Source of the DNA: Candidatus Ethanoperedens thermophilum | GTDB lineage: Archaea > Halobacteriota > Methanosarcinia > Methanosarcinales > EX4572-44 | Length of the DNA: 7,891 nt | Assembly: GCA_012910725.1 (NCBI GenBank) | Contig: WNEG01000097.1 | Span: 5,707-13,597 of the forward strand | Direction: 5' to 3' | Shown here: positions 1 to 6,626 of the stretch, one piece after another | How the letters are laid out: every line of letters starts with the position of its first letter | Position numbering within the stretch: the first letter of the stretch is position 1 | Made by a program: the position numbers and the translations under genes | Notes under the pieces: model-generated | What the model saw: only the letters and a program-made list of their open reading frames with translations | What the model was told of the DNA's origin: nothing | Databases searched by the model: none

Positions 1-1001
1 AGTTGCTTCCATGTGACTGTTACTTCATCTGGTCGAAAGTTTGGATTCACAGCAGATTTTTCTATTGGTATTGTATCTCCTGCCTTGTATTGCAGGTAGC
101 CAAGATGCGCGATCATTGTGCCGTTGTCCCCCATGTATCTTTTTTCTGGTGCATAAAAATTAATACCACGATCGTCACACATGGTTTGGAGCATTTCAAC
201 CAGGCGTTTGTTTGCACCAACGCCTCCTGCGAGAAGCACTTCTTTTTTTCCAGTGTGGGCTACTGCACGTTCTGTAACTTCAACGAGCATGGCAAAGGCC
301 GTCTCCTGGAACGAATAACACACATCTTGCAGCGGTTCACCATTTTTCAGTGATTCTATACACGCAGTGGTCAGTCCAGAAAATGAGAAGTCCATGCCTT
401 TTACAGTGTAAGGAAGTTGGACATAGTGTGTTGCACTTCTGGCAAGTTTTTCTATCTGTGGTCCACCGGGGTGCACGAGCCCTGCCGCACGGGCGAATTT
501 ATCAAGAGCATTTCCAATCCCAATATCCATGGTTTCACCAAAGATGCGATATTTTTTTTCCCGGTATGCTAATACCTGTGAGTTTGCACCGCTCACATAC
601 AGGGTTACAGGATCTTCTGCATGCGTTTTCCAGATTCCAACTTCAACGTGCGCAATGCAATGATTTACTCCAATTAATGGAATGTTGTAGCTTAACGAGA
701 TGGCACGGGCTGCTGTTGCTGTGGTGCGAAGGCAGGGCCCTAGCCCCGGCCCTTGCGCGAAGGCTACAGCGTCAAGAGCGATATTTTTTTCTGCAGCATA
801 ACAAAGCACATGCTTCAGCAGTTTTGTTATGTGACTTGCATGGTGCTGTGCTGCTTCTCTCGGGTGTATTCCGCCTGTTGCTGGTTTGTAGGTTGCAGTC
901 TTTTCTATCACTACGTTTTTTTCATCCACGATAGCTGCACTTAAGTTCCATGCAGTACCCTCAATTCCAAGTACATACGTCATAGCAACATGATTTGCCA
1001 T
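1..1001 (-). CDS. kae1: tRNA N6-threonylcarbamoyladenosine (t6A37) transferase Kae1/TsaD, 3' end beyond window
   Basis: Kae1 (TsaD, formerly 'O-sialoglycoprotein endopeptidase') transfers the threonylcarbamoyl group onto A37 of ANN-decoding tRNAs. In archaea it works within KEOPS with Bud32, Cgi121 and Pcc1. I translated 333 codons by hand, in one open frame to the left edge. Visible are the N-terminal ATPase-fold signature VLGIEGTAWNLSAA, the GPGLGPCLR segment, the metal-binding HxxxH (H114 and H118 in NHCIAH), VSGANSQ, the GGVGANKRL loop and the third metal ligand D292 in MGDNGTMIA. The last codons (NPNFRPDEVTVTWK) match the usual end of the Kae1 domain. Several euryarchaea fuse Bud32 kinase here, and the window cannot show whether this one does. 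ATG 1001 is chosen because a GAGG (1011-1014) lies 9 bases upstream. ATG 983 would give a more typical N-terminus (MTYVLGIEGT) but has no ribosome-binding site. The gene begins one base after the antiporter stop, so the two are probably cotranscribed. Confidence 0.93.
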   Translation of the reverse strand, partial: MANHVAMTYVLGIEGTAWNLSAAIVDEKNVVIEKTATYKPATGGIHPREAAQHHASHITKLLKHVLCYAAEKNIALDAVAFAQGPGLGPCLRTTATAARAISLSYNIPLIGVNHCIAHVEVGIWKTHAEDPVTLYVSGANSQVLAYREKKYRIFGETMDIGIGNALDKFARAAGLVHPGGPQIEKLARSATHYVQLPYTVKGMDFSFSGLTTACIESLKNGEPLQDVCYSFQETAFAMLVEVTERAVAHTGKKEVLLAGGVGANKRLVEMLQTMCDDRGINFYAPEKRYMGDNGTMIAHLGYLQYKAGDTIPIEKSAVNPNFRPDEVTVTWKQ

Positions 1002-1002
1002 C

Positions 1003-3060
1003 TTACTTATCCTCTGGATTATGGATCAACTCCTCAACCACGGCAATTTTATCTGGCGATCCAAAGACTTCAAGCACATCGTTAGCGTGGAGTTGCACAT
1101 CTCCATGTGGATTGGATAATATTTGTGAGCCCCTGTGTATTGTCAGCAGGGTAACACCATATTCTTTCCTCAGGTCAATCTGAGACAAAGTCTTACCAAC
1201 CATGCCTGATTTCTCGCCCACCTGAAACACAGCTACCTTGAGATTGCGAAAATGATGTTCCAAATCCAGAAGAGATGTTGATTCTTTCTGAAGGCTTTGA
1301 AGTATTTCGTAGCCACTTGATCTTATTTCAGAAACATATTTTTCAATATCACTTTCAGGCACAAGGAATCTCCTCAAAACTCGTGTAAGAATCTCCACAG
1401 ATGTCTCAAATTCCCCTGGAATAACTACATTCGCTCCCACCCCATGTAACGACTCTATATCTCGGAGATAGCGAGTTCGTACTAAAATACAAACAATGGG
1501 ATTAATCCTCCGGACAAGACTCACAATCCTGCGGGTTGCCGTGAGGTTGGAGATAGCTATCACTACAACCCTGGCGTCTTTAATGTCTGCGTGCTGGAGT
1601 ACCTCCTCGTGTGTTGCATCGCCATAATAAATAGGTTCACCTGTTTCTTTGAGTTCTGCGTGCTGTAAAGCTGCTAAGATTGCATCGCCATAAAAAACAG
1701 TTTTACCTTTTGCTTTTTCTTCCCTTACTGTTTCAGGATTCATTTCAATAATAACGTATGGAATACCTCCCACTTTTGCGGCTCTCGCCAGGTTTTTCCC
1801 GTTAAATCCAAATCCAATGATTATAAGATGATTTTTTTTGCATGCATGCTTCATCTCTTGCACTGAAGATAAACCAGTTTTCAGTATTCCCGGCATTGGC
1901 AGGCGCAAGGCAAGATCTGCGGCACGGGGCGCAAAAGCTATAGTGAATGACGTTACCGCCATGGTCAAAACAGAGACAGCCAGAAACAGTTGATAAATAC
2001 TCTCAGTAAGTAGACCATATTCAACACCAGTTTTGGAGAGAACAAAAGAAAATTCACCGATCTGGCTGAGTGCAAGACCAACTAAAACCGCGGTGCGAAC
2101 TGGGAACCCCAGTAAAATTGTTGCAAAGCCAGCAATGGTGGTTTTTAATGCCATGACGCCTAAAGCGATCAGCACAATAATTCCCAGGTGCTGGAATAGA
2201 AAACCGACATCCAGAAGCATTCCAATGCTTATGAAAAAGAAGCTCATAGCGATATCGTGAAAAGGTAAAATATTACCAAGTGCTTGATGAGCGTATTCAG
2301 ACTCGGATATGACTAAACCTGCCAAAAACGCACCAAGAGCGAGCGATAGTCCCACACTGGAGAATAGCCACGCAAAGCCGAGACACGTCGCGACAACAAA
2401 CAGTAGAAAAAGTTCACGGTTGCGTGTTTTTGTAATCTGATGCAGTCCCAATGGCACAATCCATTTAGCACTAACAAGTACAAAAACGATGATTCCGATT
2501 ACTTTTATCACGAGAGTGAGTGGGATCTCTCCTAAATTATGTGTCGCTCCGACCAGTAGAGGCGTAAACAGCATCATTGGAACAATGATGATATCCTGGT
2601 AAATCAAGATGCCAAGAGTTGTACTTCCATGAAGACTGACAACCTCAGCCCTTTCCTGGATGACTTTGAGCACAATGGCAGTGCTGCTGAGCGATATAAG
2701 AAATCCTAAAAAAATTGATTCACCAAAGGATTGACCGAGTTTCATAGCGATGACAAAAACAGCTAAAACGGTCAGCCACACCTGGAGCGATCCGCCCATC
2801 AAAACTGATTTTTTTATTCTCAACAGACTTTCAAGTGAGAACTCAATTCCAATAGTAAAAAGCAACAAAATAACCCCGATTTCAGCTAAAATTTCAACTT
2901 CGCGTCCTGCTTTTATTAGTTCCAATCCACAAGGCCCTACCAGCATCCCGGTCAGAAAGAATCCCACAACTGTCGGTATTCGAAGGTGACTGCATGCGAA
3001 GAGTACCACAATAGACAAAACAAGTAGGATGACAATGTTACCCAGTAAAGGTATTTCCAT
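1003..3060 (-). CDS. CPA2/Kef-type monovalent cation:proton antiporter with TrkA_N and TrkA_C domains
   Basis: This membrane antiporter probably exchanges K+ or Na+ for H+ under control of a cytoplasmic RCK module; the ion is not decided by the sequence. The 685 residues divide into a Na_H_Exchanger membrane domain (about 8-385, a dozen or so hydrophobic segments), a TrkA_N Rossmann domain (about 410-530) and a TrkA_C ligand-binding domain (about 605-680). The membrane part shows the CPA2 features GFFLTGMLVGP, LLLFTIGIEFS, LSSTAIVLK, YQD (Q155 and D156), LGAFLAGLVIS and LSQIGEFSFVL. The Rossmann nucleotide site is GFGFNG (416-421), with the beta2 acid in IIEMNPE. Oddly, TrkA_N holds two tandem copies of its beta3-alpha3 unit (452-473 and 474-496); see the separate repeat entry. 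The start is supported by AGGAG at 3072-3076, 11 bases upstream of the ATG. The kae1/tsaD gene follows after one base. The family call is firm; assignment to KefB, KefC or another named member is not possible. Confidence 0.9.
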   Translation of the reverse strand: MEIPLLGNIVILLVLSIVVLFACSHLRIPTVVGFFLTGMLVGPCGLELIKAGREVEILAEIGVILLLFTIGIEFSLESLLRIKKSVLMGGSLQVWLTVLAVFVIAMKLGQSFGESIFLGFLISLSSTAIVLKVIQERAEVVSLHGSTTLGILIYQDIIIVPMMLFTPLLVGATHNLGEIPLTLVIKVIGIIVFVLVSAKWIVPLGLHQITKTRNRELFLLFVVATCLGFAWLFSSVGLSLALGAFLAGLVISESEYAHQALGNILPFHDIAMSFFFISIGMLLDVGFLFQHLGIIVLIALGVMALKTTIAGFATILLGFPVRTAVLVGLALSQIGEFSFVLSKTGVEYGLLTESIYQLFLAVSVLTMAVTSFTIAFAPRAADLALRLPMPGILKTGLSSVQEMKHACKKNHLIIIGFGFNGKNLARAAKVGGIPYVIIEMNPETVREEKAKGKTVFYGDAILAALQHAELKETGEPIYYGDATHEEVLQHADIKDARVVVIAISNLTATRRIVSLVRRINPIVCILVRTRYLRDIESLHGVGANVVIPGEFETSVEILTRVLRRFLVPESDIEKYVSEIRSSGYEILQSLQKESTSLLDLEHHFRNLKVAVFQVGEKSGMVGKTLSQIDLRKEYGVTLLTIHRGSQILSNPHGDVQLHANDVLEVFGSPDKIAVVEELIHNPEDK
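1573..1707 (-). repeat. In-frame tandem duplication inside the TrkA_N domain of the antiporter
   Basis: Two adjacent units align along almost their whole length. Unit 1 is residues 452-473 (bases 1642-1707), GKTVFYGDA...LQHAELKET. Unit 2 is residues 474-496 (bases 1573-1641), GEPIYYGDA...LQHADIKDA. They share G, YGDA, LQHA and a K-acidic ending, and unit 2 has one extra codon. At the DNA level both copies keep the blocks tctgcgtgctg and ttgcatcgccata, separated by 17 and 14 bases. Unit 2 looks like the canonical TrkA_N sequence and unit 1 like the divergent extra copy (inference). The segment corresponds to beta3-alpha3 of the Rossmann fold. Confidence 0.85.
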
Positions 3061-3313
3061 ATACTATTGTGCTCCTGATTTTATATATTGAGATGCCAAC
3101 TACAAACATGCATTGTGTACAACGTTTACGATATATGAAGTTTTGCGAAACGAGAGTGTAGTAAAAGTTTGGCTCTCTCTGTAATTCGCGTGTGCACGGT
3201 ACCCTGTTCACTCTTCTGGAGGATCCTGGTTATGGTAAGGAAGATTAATATCAAAAAGTCTCCAGGGTTTTGGTCACTGCAACGCGAGATACTAAAGACC
3301 CTGAATAGTGTCA
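3061..3313. other. Intergenic region between antiporter and tRNA-Val, no gene recognised
   Basis: The open frames of about 60 codons here have no recognisable protein character, and two of them extend into or up to the tRNA gene. Next to the antiporter, on its strand, are an AGGAG ribosome-binding site (3072-3076) and TATA-like stretches near 3081-3088 and 3128-3136. The nearer TATA would place transcription start essentially at the ATG, which conflicts with use of the Shine-Dalgarno site, so the antiporter promoter is not settled. The segment 3253-3303 may contain the tRNA terminator. I see no snoRNA box pair, riboswitch or mobile-element end. Confidence 0.5.
3253..3303 (-). terminator. Possible terminator downstream of tRNA-Val
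   Basis: Read on the minus strand, about 10 bases after the tRNA 3' end, CAGGGT (3298-3303) can pair with ACCCTG (3263-3268) across a 29-base loop, and a run of five T (3253-3257) follows. Archaeal termination relies mainly on U-tracts, so the T5 may be the working part. The long loop and short stem make the hairpin itself weak evidence. Confidence 0.3.
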
Positions 3314-3387
3314 TGGGCTCGCGGAGATTCGAACTCCGGATCTCCGCCGTGTGAAGGCGATGTCATGACCAGCTAGACCACAAGCCC
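3314..3387 (-). tRNA. tRNA-Val (anticodon CAC)
   Basis: The minus strand folds into a full 74-base cloverleaf. The acceptor pairs GGGCTTG with CGAGCCC with one G-U. The D-arm uses GTC/GAC around AGCTGGTCAT. The anticodon stem TCGCC/GGCGG encloses loop TTCACAC, giving anticodon CAC, which reads valine GTG codons. The variable loop is five bases, and the T-arm is CGGAG-TTCGAAT-CTCCG. The discriminator base is A, as expected for tRNA-Val. CCA is not encoded (TGA follows) and would be added by the CCA-adding enzyme. There is no intron in the anticodon loop. It is transcribed away from the ATP synthase operon. Confidence 0.96.
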
Positions 3388-3400
3388 ATATTTGTTAAGT

Positions 3401-3410
3401 TATTTTATAA
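3401..3410 (-). promoter_or_regulatory. Possible TATA element of the tRNA-Val gene
   Basis: On the minus strand the bases read TTATAAAATA, in an AT-rich stretch just upstream of the tRNA. The centre is only about 18 bases before the mature 5' end, closer than the usual 25 or so between archaeal TATA box and transcription start. The true box may be further upstream (AT-rich 3412-3428) or this match may be fortuitous. Confidence 0.25.
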
Positions 3411-3460
3411 TCAGTATTAAGTTTATTGGTTGTGTGTGACAGTCTCTGAAAACCGAGTAG

Positions 3461-3468
3461 TTTATATA
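3461..3468 (+). promoter_or_regulatory. Archaeal TATA box (TTTATATA) of the ATP synthase operon
   Basis: TTTATATA is the euryarchaeal box A consensus, preceded by a purine-containing stretch (ccgagtag) where the BRE would sit. Transcription would begin about 25 bases downstream, near 3488-3492. That leaves a leader of roughly 40 bases before the ahaH ATG at 3531, consistent with the strong Shine-Dalgarno site there. Confidence 0.7.
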
Positions 3469-3517
3469 GTGGATACGCTATTAGAGGGATAATTTCAGGT
3501 TCACCACACTCTATCGT

Positions 3518-3523
3518 GGGAGG
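3518..3523 (+). promoter_or_regulatory. Shine-Dalgarno site that fixes the ahaH start
   Basis: GGGAGG lies 7 bases before ATG 3531. The longer frame opening at GTG 3516 would put this site inside the coding sequence and has no site of its own, so ATG 3531 is the start. Confidence 0.85.
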
Positions 3524-3530
3524 AATTACA

Positions 3531-3854
3531 ATGGCTAAAACCGAGATACTATCGCAGATAAAAAAAGCAGAGGAAGATGTGAACAAAATGGTCTTAGATG
3601 CCGTGAAGGAAAAAGAGAGAAAAATTAAAGAGGCAAACGACCAGACACATTTAATCATAAAAACTGCGAAAGAGGAATCAAATAAGTATAGGGTGAAAAT
3701 ACTTGAAAGTACGAAACAATTGCTCAAAGAAGAACAAGGAAAAATAATCTCTGCTGGAGCCAAAGAAGCTGATATTTTCAGACAAAAATCACAGAAAAAC
3801 ATGGATGATGCAGTGGATTTCTTGATCAATGAATTTGAGAGGACTATAGTTTAA
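3531..3854 (+). CDS. ahaH: A-type ATP synthase subunit H (peripheral stalk)
   Basis: Subunit H pairs with subunit E to form the coiled-coil peripheral stalks that hold the A3B3 head against the membrane stator I. The 107-residue product (MAKTEILSQIKKAEED...) is almost entirely charged heptad-like helix, rich in K, E, A and I, with no membrane segment. This length and composition are normal for archaeal subunit H. It opens the operon, directly behind the TATA box at 3461 and a strong Shine-Dalgarno site, and its stop overlaps the ahaI start by one base (TAATG), indicating translational coupling. The sequence is low-complexity, so position at the head of the aha operon carries much of the assignment. 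Confidence 0.9.
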   Translation: MAKTEILSQIKKAEEDVNKMVLDAVKEKERKIKEANDQTHLIIKTAKEESNKYRVKILESTKQLLKEEQGKIISAGAKEADIFRQKSQKNMDDAVDFLINEFERTIV

Positions 3855-5803
3855 TGCTTAAACCTGAGAGAATGACACGGGTCGTGGTTGTTGGTACCAA
3901 TGACGCACTTGATCAAACAATAGAGAACCTTCACAAGCTAAACCTTTTTCATATCATTGACTATGGCGAGGAAGAAGCTGGTTTCAAGATTGGAAAACCG
4001 AGATCAATGGCATCAAAATTCTCAGAGTATTTGGTGACATTACGCTCAATAGAGAACCAGCTTGGAAGCGGGGAAGGAAGTGGTTTTGACAAAAAGATCT
4101 CAGCAAAAGAGCTTTCACCGCAGATAGAATCCACACTCTCAGAACTTGAAGAGGAAGTTTTAAAACAGCATGATTTGATGCGAAAAATAGAAACAGAGTT
4201 GAAACAGAAGCAGGATATCGAAGACACAATAAAACCACTGGTTTCACTGCCGCTGTCACTTGAAGATTACACCGGGTATCAGTCGATAAAAGTCTTCGTT
4301 GGTTTTATCGACAGCAACATCGAAGATGCAATAAGAGCGGAAACAAGCCAGTACGAACTGTACACCGGAAGTATCGAAGGTAAAAAAATTATTGCAGTGG
4401 CAGTTGTAAAGGAAAAGGAAGTGGAGATAAACAAAATACTGCAAAACGATAGTAGTTATACAGAAATCAGGCCACCGGAACTGACAGGTAATCCGCAGGC
4501 AGCACTCGGAGAAATAGCAGCAGCAAAAGCAAAGCTAACCGAAGAGTTAACAAACGCTGAATCTGAGCTTATTCGGCTCAAACAGGAATATGCAGAGTTT
4601 ATGCTTGCATCAGAAGAGTATCTTACAATAGAGACACAAAAATCAGAGGCGCCACTTAGATTCGCTACAACCGATCATGCTTTTGTTGTCGACGGCTGGG
4701 TACCGCTTAACAAATATGACGATTTTGAAAAAACAATCGAAGGGGGTGCTGGCAATGTATATGCATCCAGGCTTGAGGATGAAGAGGTAAAGGATGTACC
4801 GATATCACTTGACAATCCAAAAGCAGCAAAACCTTTTGAGCTACTCGTCGAGACATTCGCCACACCAAAATACAAAGAAATAGATCCTTCACTAATTCTA
4901 TTTATTACATTTCCTCTTTTTTATGGGATTATGCTTGGAGACATCGGTTATGGTGTGCTTCTTGGAATCCTTTCATGGATGATTATGTCAAAGGTTAAAT
5001 CCGGGGGGCTGCATGAACTTGCAATCATCCTGTCGTATTCGGCTCTTTCAACCATCTTCTTTGGCATCATATTCGGGGAAGTGTTTGGATTTCCATTATT
5101 TAATATAATGCATCATGGAATGGTAGAAGGAGGTATCCTCGGCATCGCTGGTCCCAATATCTGGGTGCTGCAGCTTCCAATACATCGGTTTGCTGAGGTG
5201 AAGCCACTCCTTGCAATGACCTTTGTTATAGGCATACTTCATATCACTCTTGGACTCATTCTTGGAATTAGAAATGTGAGTGTTGAGCATGGATTTAAAC
5301 ATGCTGTGACTGAAAAGCTGTGTTGGCTTATGATACTTTTTGGTGGAATTATGGCAATTGTAACTGCCATGCCAGCAATACTCTGGGGAGACATCTTAAA
5401 CACACAAGACCCGATTTTTATATCAGGAATTGTGCTTGGAATAATCGGAATCATCCTTCTGGTTAAAGGTGAGGGGGCTATAGCAATCATGGAGATTCCA
5501 ACACTTTTGAGCAACATCTTTTCTTATGCAAGAATTCTTGCGATAGGACTCTCATCAGCAGGCATTGCCCTTGCAGTAAATACCATCTGCAGGGATGTAC
5601 TTTTTGCGCAGGGTGGAGTGTTTATAGTGGTTGGTATACTGGTGTTGATATTTGGTCACACCATCAATTTACTTCTTGGCATCATTGGTCCGGGACTGCA
5701 CTCGTTAAGGTTGCAGTACGTGGAATTTTTCACTAAATTTTATGAAGGCGGCGGAACAAAATATGATCCGTTTGGCTTTATACGAAAATATACAGAGGAA
5801 TGA
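3854..5803 (+). CDS. ahaI: A-type ATP synthase subunit I (membrane stator, subunit a homolog)
   Basis: Subunit I forms the ion half-channels beside the rotor ring and anchors the peripheral stalks, the role of V-ATPase subunit a. Of 649 residues, about 1-335 are soluble: an N-terminal MLKPERMTRVVVVG start, a KLNLFHIIDY segment, two long coiled-coil stretches (about 85-125 and 215-255) and the FVVDGWVP motif near 277. The C-terminal half has about seven or eight membrane helices from 346 on, including FPLFYGIMLGDIGYG, FGIIFGEVFGFP and LLSNIFSYARILAIG. R560 in SYAR is the essential channel arginine expected to face the rotor glutamate. A second conserved arginine, R619 in LHSLRLQYVEFF, lies in the last helix. 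Length is typical for the family and there is no frameshift. It overlaps ahaH by one base, and ahaK follows after 6 bases. Confidence 0.97.
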   Translation: MLKPERMTRVVVVGTNDALDQTIENLHKLNLFHIIDYGEEEAGFKIGKPRSMASKFSEYLVTLRSIENQLGSGEGSGFDKKISAKELSPQIESTLSELEEEVLKQHDLMRKIETELKQKQDIEDTIKPLVSLPLSLEDYTGYQSIKVFVGFIDSNIEDAIRAETSQYELYTGSIEGKKIIAVAVVKEKEVEINKILQNDSSYTEIRPPELTGNPQAALGEIAAAKAKLTEELTNAESELIRLKQEYAEFMLASEEYLTIETQKSEAPLRFATTDHAFVVDGWVPLNKYDDFEKTIEGGAGNVYASRLEDEEVKDVPISLDNPKAAKPFELLVETFATPKYKEIDPSLILFITFPLFYGIMLGDIGYGVLLGILSWMIMSKVKSGGLHELAIILSYSALSTIFFGIIFGEVFGFPLFNIMHHGMVEGGILGIAGPNIWVLQLPIHRFAEVKPLLAMTFVIGILHITLGLILGIRNVSVEHGFKHAVTEKLCWLMILFGGIMAIVTAMPAILWGDILNTQDPIFISGIVLGIIGIILLVKGEGAIAIMEIPTLLSNIFSYARILAIGLSSAGIALAVNTICRDVLFAQGGVFIVVGILVLIFGHTINLLLGIIGPGLHSLRLQYVEFFTKFYEGGGTKYDPFGFIRKYTEE

Positions 5804-5809
5804 AAAAAT

Positions 5810-6037
5810 ATGGTAGAAGTTGAAGCAGCAGGATTGATTGCAATTGGTGCAGGTATAGCAGTAGGACTAACAGGACTTGGCGCTGGTATAGGCGAGCAGA
5901 GCATTGGCGCTGCAGCCATCGGTGCCATGGCAGAAGACCCAAAGTTTTTTGGTAAAGGTTTGCTAATGACCGTTATTCCAGAGTCAATCGTAATTTTCGG
6001 GCTCGTTGTGGCATTGATATTACTCTTTGTGTTCTAA
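5810..6037 (+). CDS. ahaK: A-type ATP synthase subunit K (rotor proteolipid, subunit c)
   Basis: This is the ring-forming proteolipid whose carboxylate carries the coupling ion. The 75 residues make a single helical hairpin: a glycine-rich first helix (about 7-38, GAGIAVGLTGLGAGIGEQSIG), the polar loop AMAEDPKFFGKG, and a second helix (about 50-74) with ion-binding E58 in VIPESIVIFGLVVAL. One hairpin with one glutamate is the simple methanosarcinal type, not the fused double or multiple hairpins of some methanogens. Whether H+ or Na+ is used cannot be settled: E58 is followed by S59, which can be part of a Na+ site, but the classical PxxxQ first-helix motif is absent. GAGG at 5795-5798 overlaps the end of ahaI and serves as ribosome-binding site. 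Confidence 0.96.
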   Translation: MVEVEAAGLIAIGAGIAVGLTGLGAGIGEQSIGAAAIGAMAEDPKFFGKGLLMTVIPESIVIFGLVVALILLFVF

Positions 6038-6070
6038 ACATCATTTAATTTTTGAACAGGGATCACGTCC

Positions 6071-6622
6071 ATGGGACTCGAAACAGTTGTAGCAAGCATT
6101 ATAGAAAAGGGAAAAGAACAAACGAAGGCAATACTACAGGAGGCAGACAAAGAAGTAACTAACATTCTTAAAAGAGCAGAAAGTGAAGCCGAAAAAGTGC
6201 GAGAGGAACTGGAAGATGCAGCACGTGCAGAGGCTGAGCAGCTTAAAAAACAAGAGATTTCAAGTGCACATCTCAGGGTAAGACGAGAAGCTCTGAATGC
6301 ACGTCAAGCAATGCTTGAAGAAGTGCAGAAGAACGTGGCAGATCGCATAACCAGCATTTCCGATGAAAAGAATGCGAAATTTTTGGAAGCACTTCTTAAA
6401 AAACATGCTATAGCAGGTTCAAGAATCTATTCTAACCGAAGAGATAAAACACTTGTGGAAAGGACTTCTAAACTTGAATATGCCGGAAGCATCGATTGTC
6501 TTGGTGGCGTGGTAATCGAGAGCAGTGATAGAACAGTGCAGTACGATTGTACATACGATACAATACTACAGGACATTAATGAGAAGTCACTAAAACAAAT
6601 ATCAGAGATGCTTCTTGAGTGA
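6071..6622 (+). CDS. ahaE: A-type ATP synthase subunit E (peripheral stalk)
   Basis: Subunit E forms the peripheral-stalk heterodimer with H and caps the top of the A3B3 head. The 183-residue product has a long coiled-coil N-terminal half (about 1-100, EKGKEQTKAILQEADKEVTNI...) and a smaller mixed alpha/beta C-terminal domain (about 105-183) containing LGGVVIESSDRTVQYDCTYDTIL, the conserved family segment. Length is close to the usual 180-200. The ATG has only an imperfect ribosome-binding site (AGGGATC, 6058-6064) after a 33-base gap from ahaK, the largest ordinary gap in the operon. Its end lies 4 bases before the preferred ahaC ATG. Confidence 0.95.
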   Translation: MGLETVVASIIEKGKEQTKAILQEADKEVTNILKRAESEAEKVREELEDAARAEAEQLKKQEISSAHLRVRREALNARQAMLEEVQKNVADRITSISDEKNAKFLEALLKKHAIAGSRIYSNRRDKTLVERTSKLEYAGSIDCLGGVVIESSDRTVQYDCTYDTILQDINEKSLKQISEMLLE

Positions 6623-6626
6623 TTTG

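Noticed and set aside
350..934. 194-codon plus-strand open frame
   Set aside because: It lies antisense to kae1/tsaD, whose minus-strand frame carries every family motif. The plus-strand product is rich in L, H, R and C and resembles no protein.
3126..3314. 62-codon minus-strand frame downstream of the tRNA
   Set aside because: It starts at the tRNA 3' end without a ribosome-binding site, and its composition does not look like a protein.
3169..3354. 61-codon plus-strand frame in the intergenic region
   Set aside because: Its end runs through the tRNA-Val gene, it has no ribosome-binding site and no family resemblance.
3504..3519. ccac/gtgg hairpin covering part of the ahaH ribosome-binding site
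   Set aside because: It has only four pairs with an eight-base loop, too weak to claim as a regulatory structure.
3516..3530. GTG start extending ahaH by five codons
   Set aside because: The extension contains the GGGAGG Shine-Dalgarno site of ATG 3531, so it is leader sequence.
3395..3829. 144-codon minus-strand open frame over ahaH
   Set aside because: It is the shadow of ahaH, with serine- and phenylalanine-rich antisense composition, and it runs through the operon promoter.
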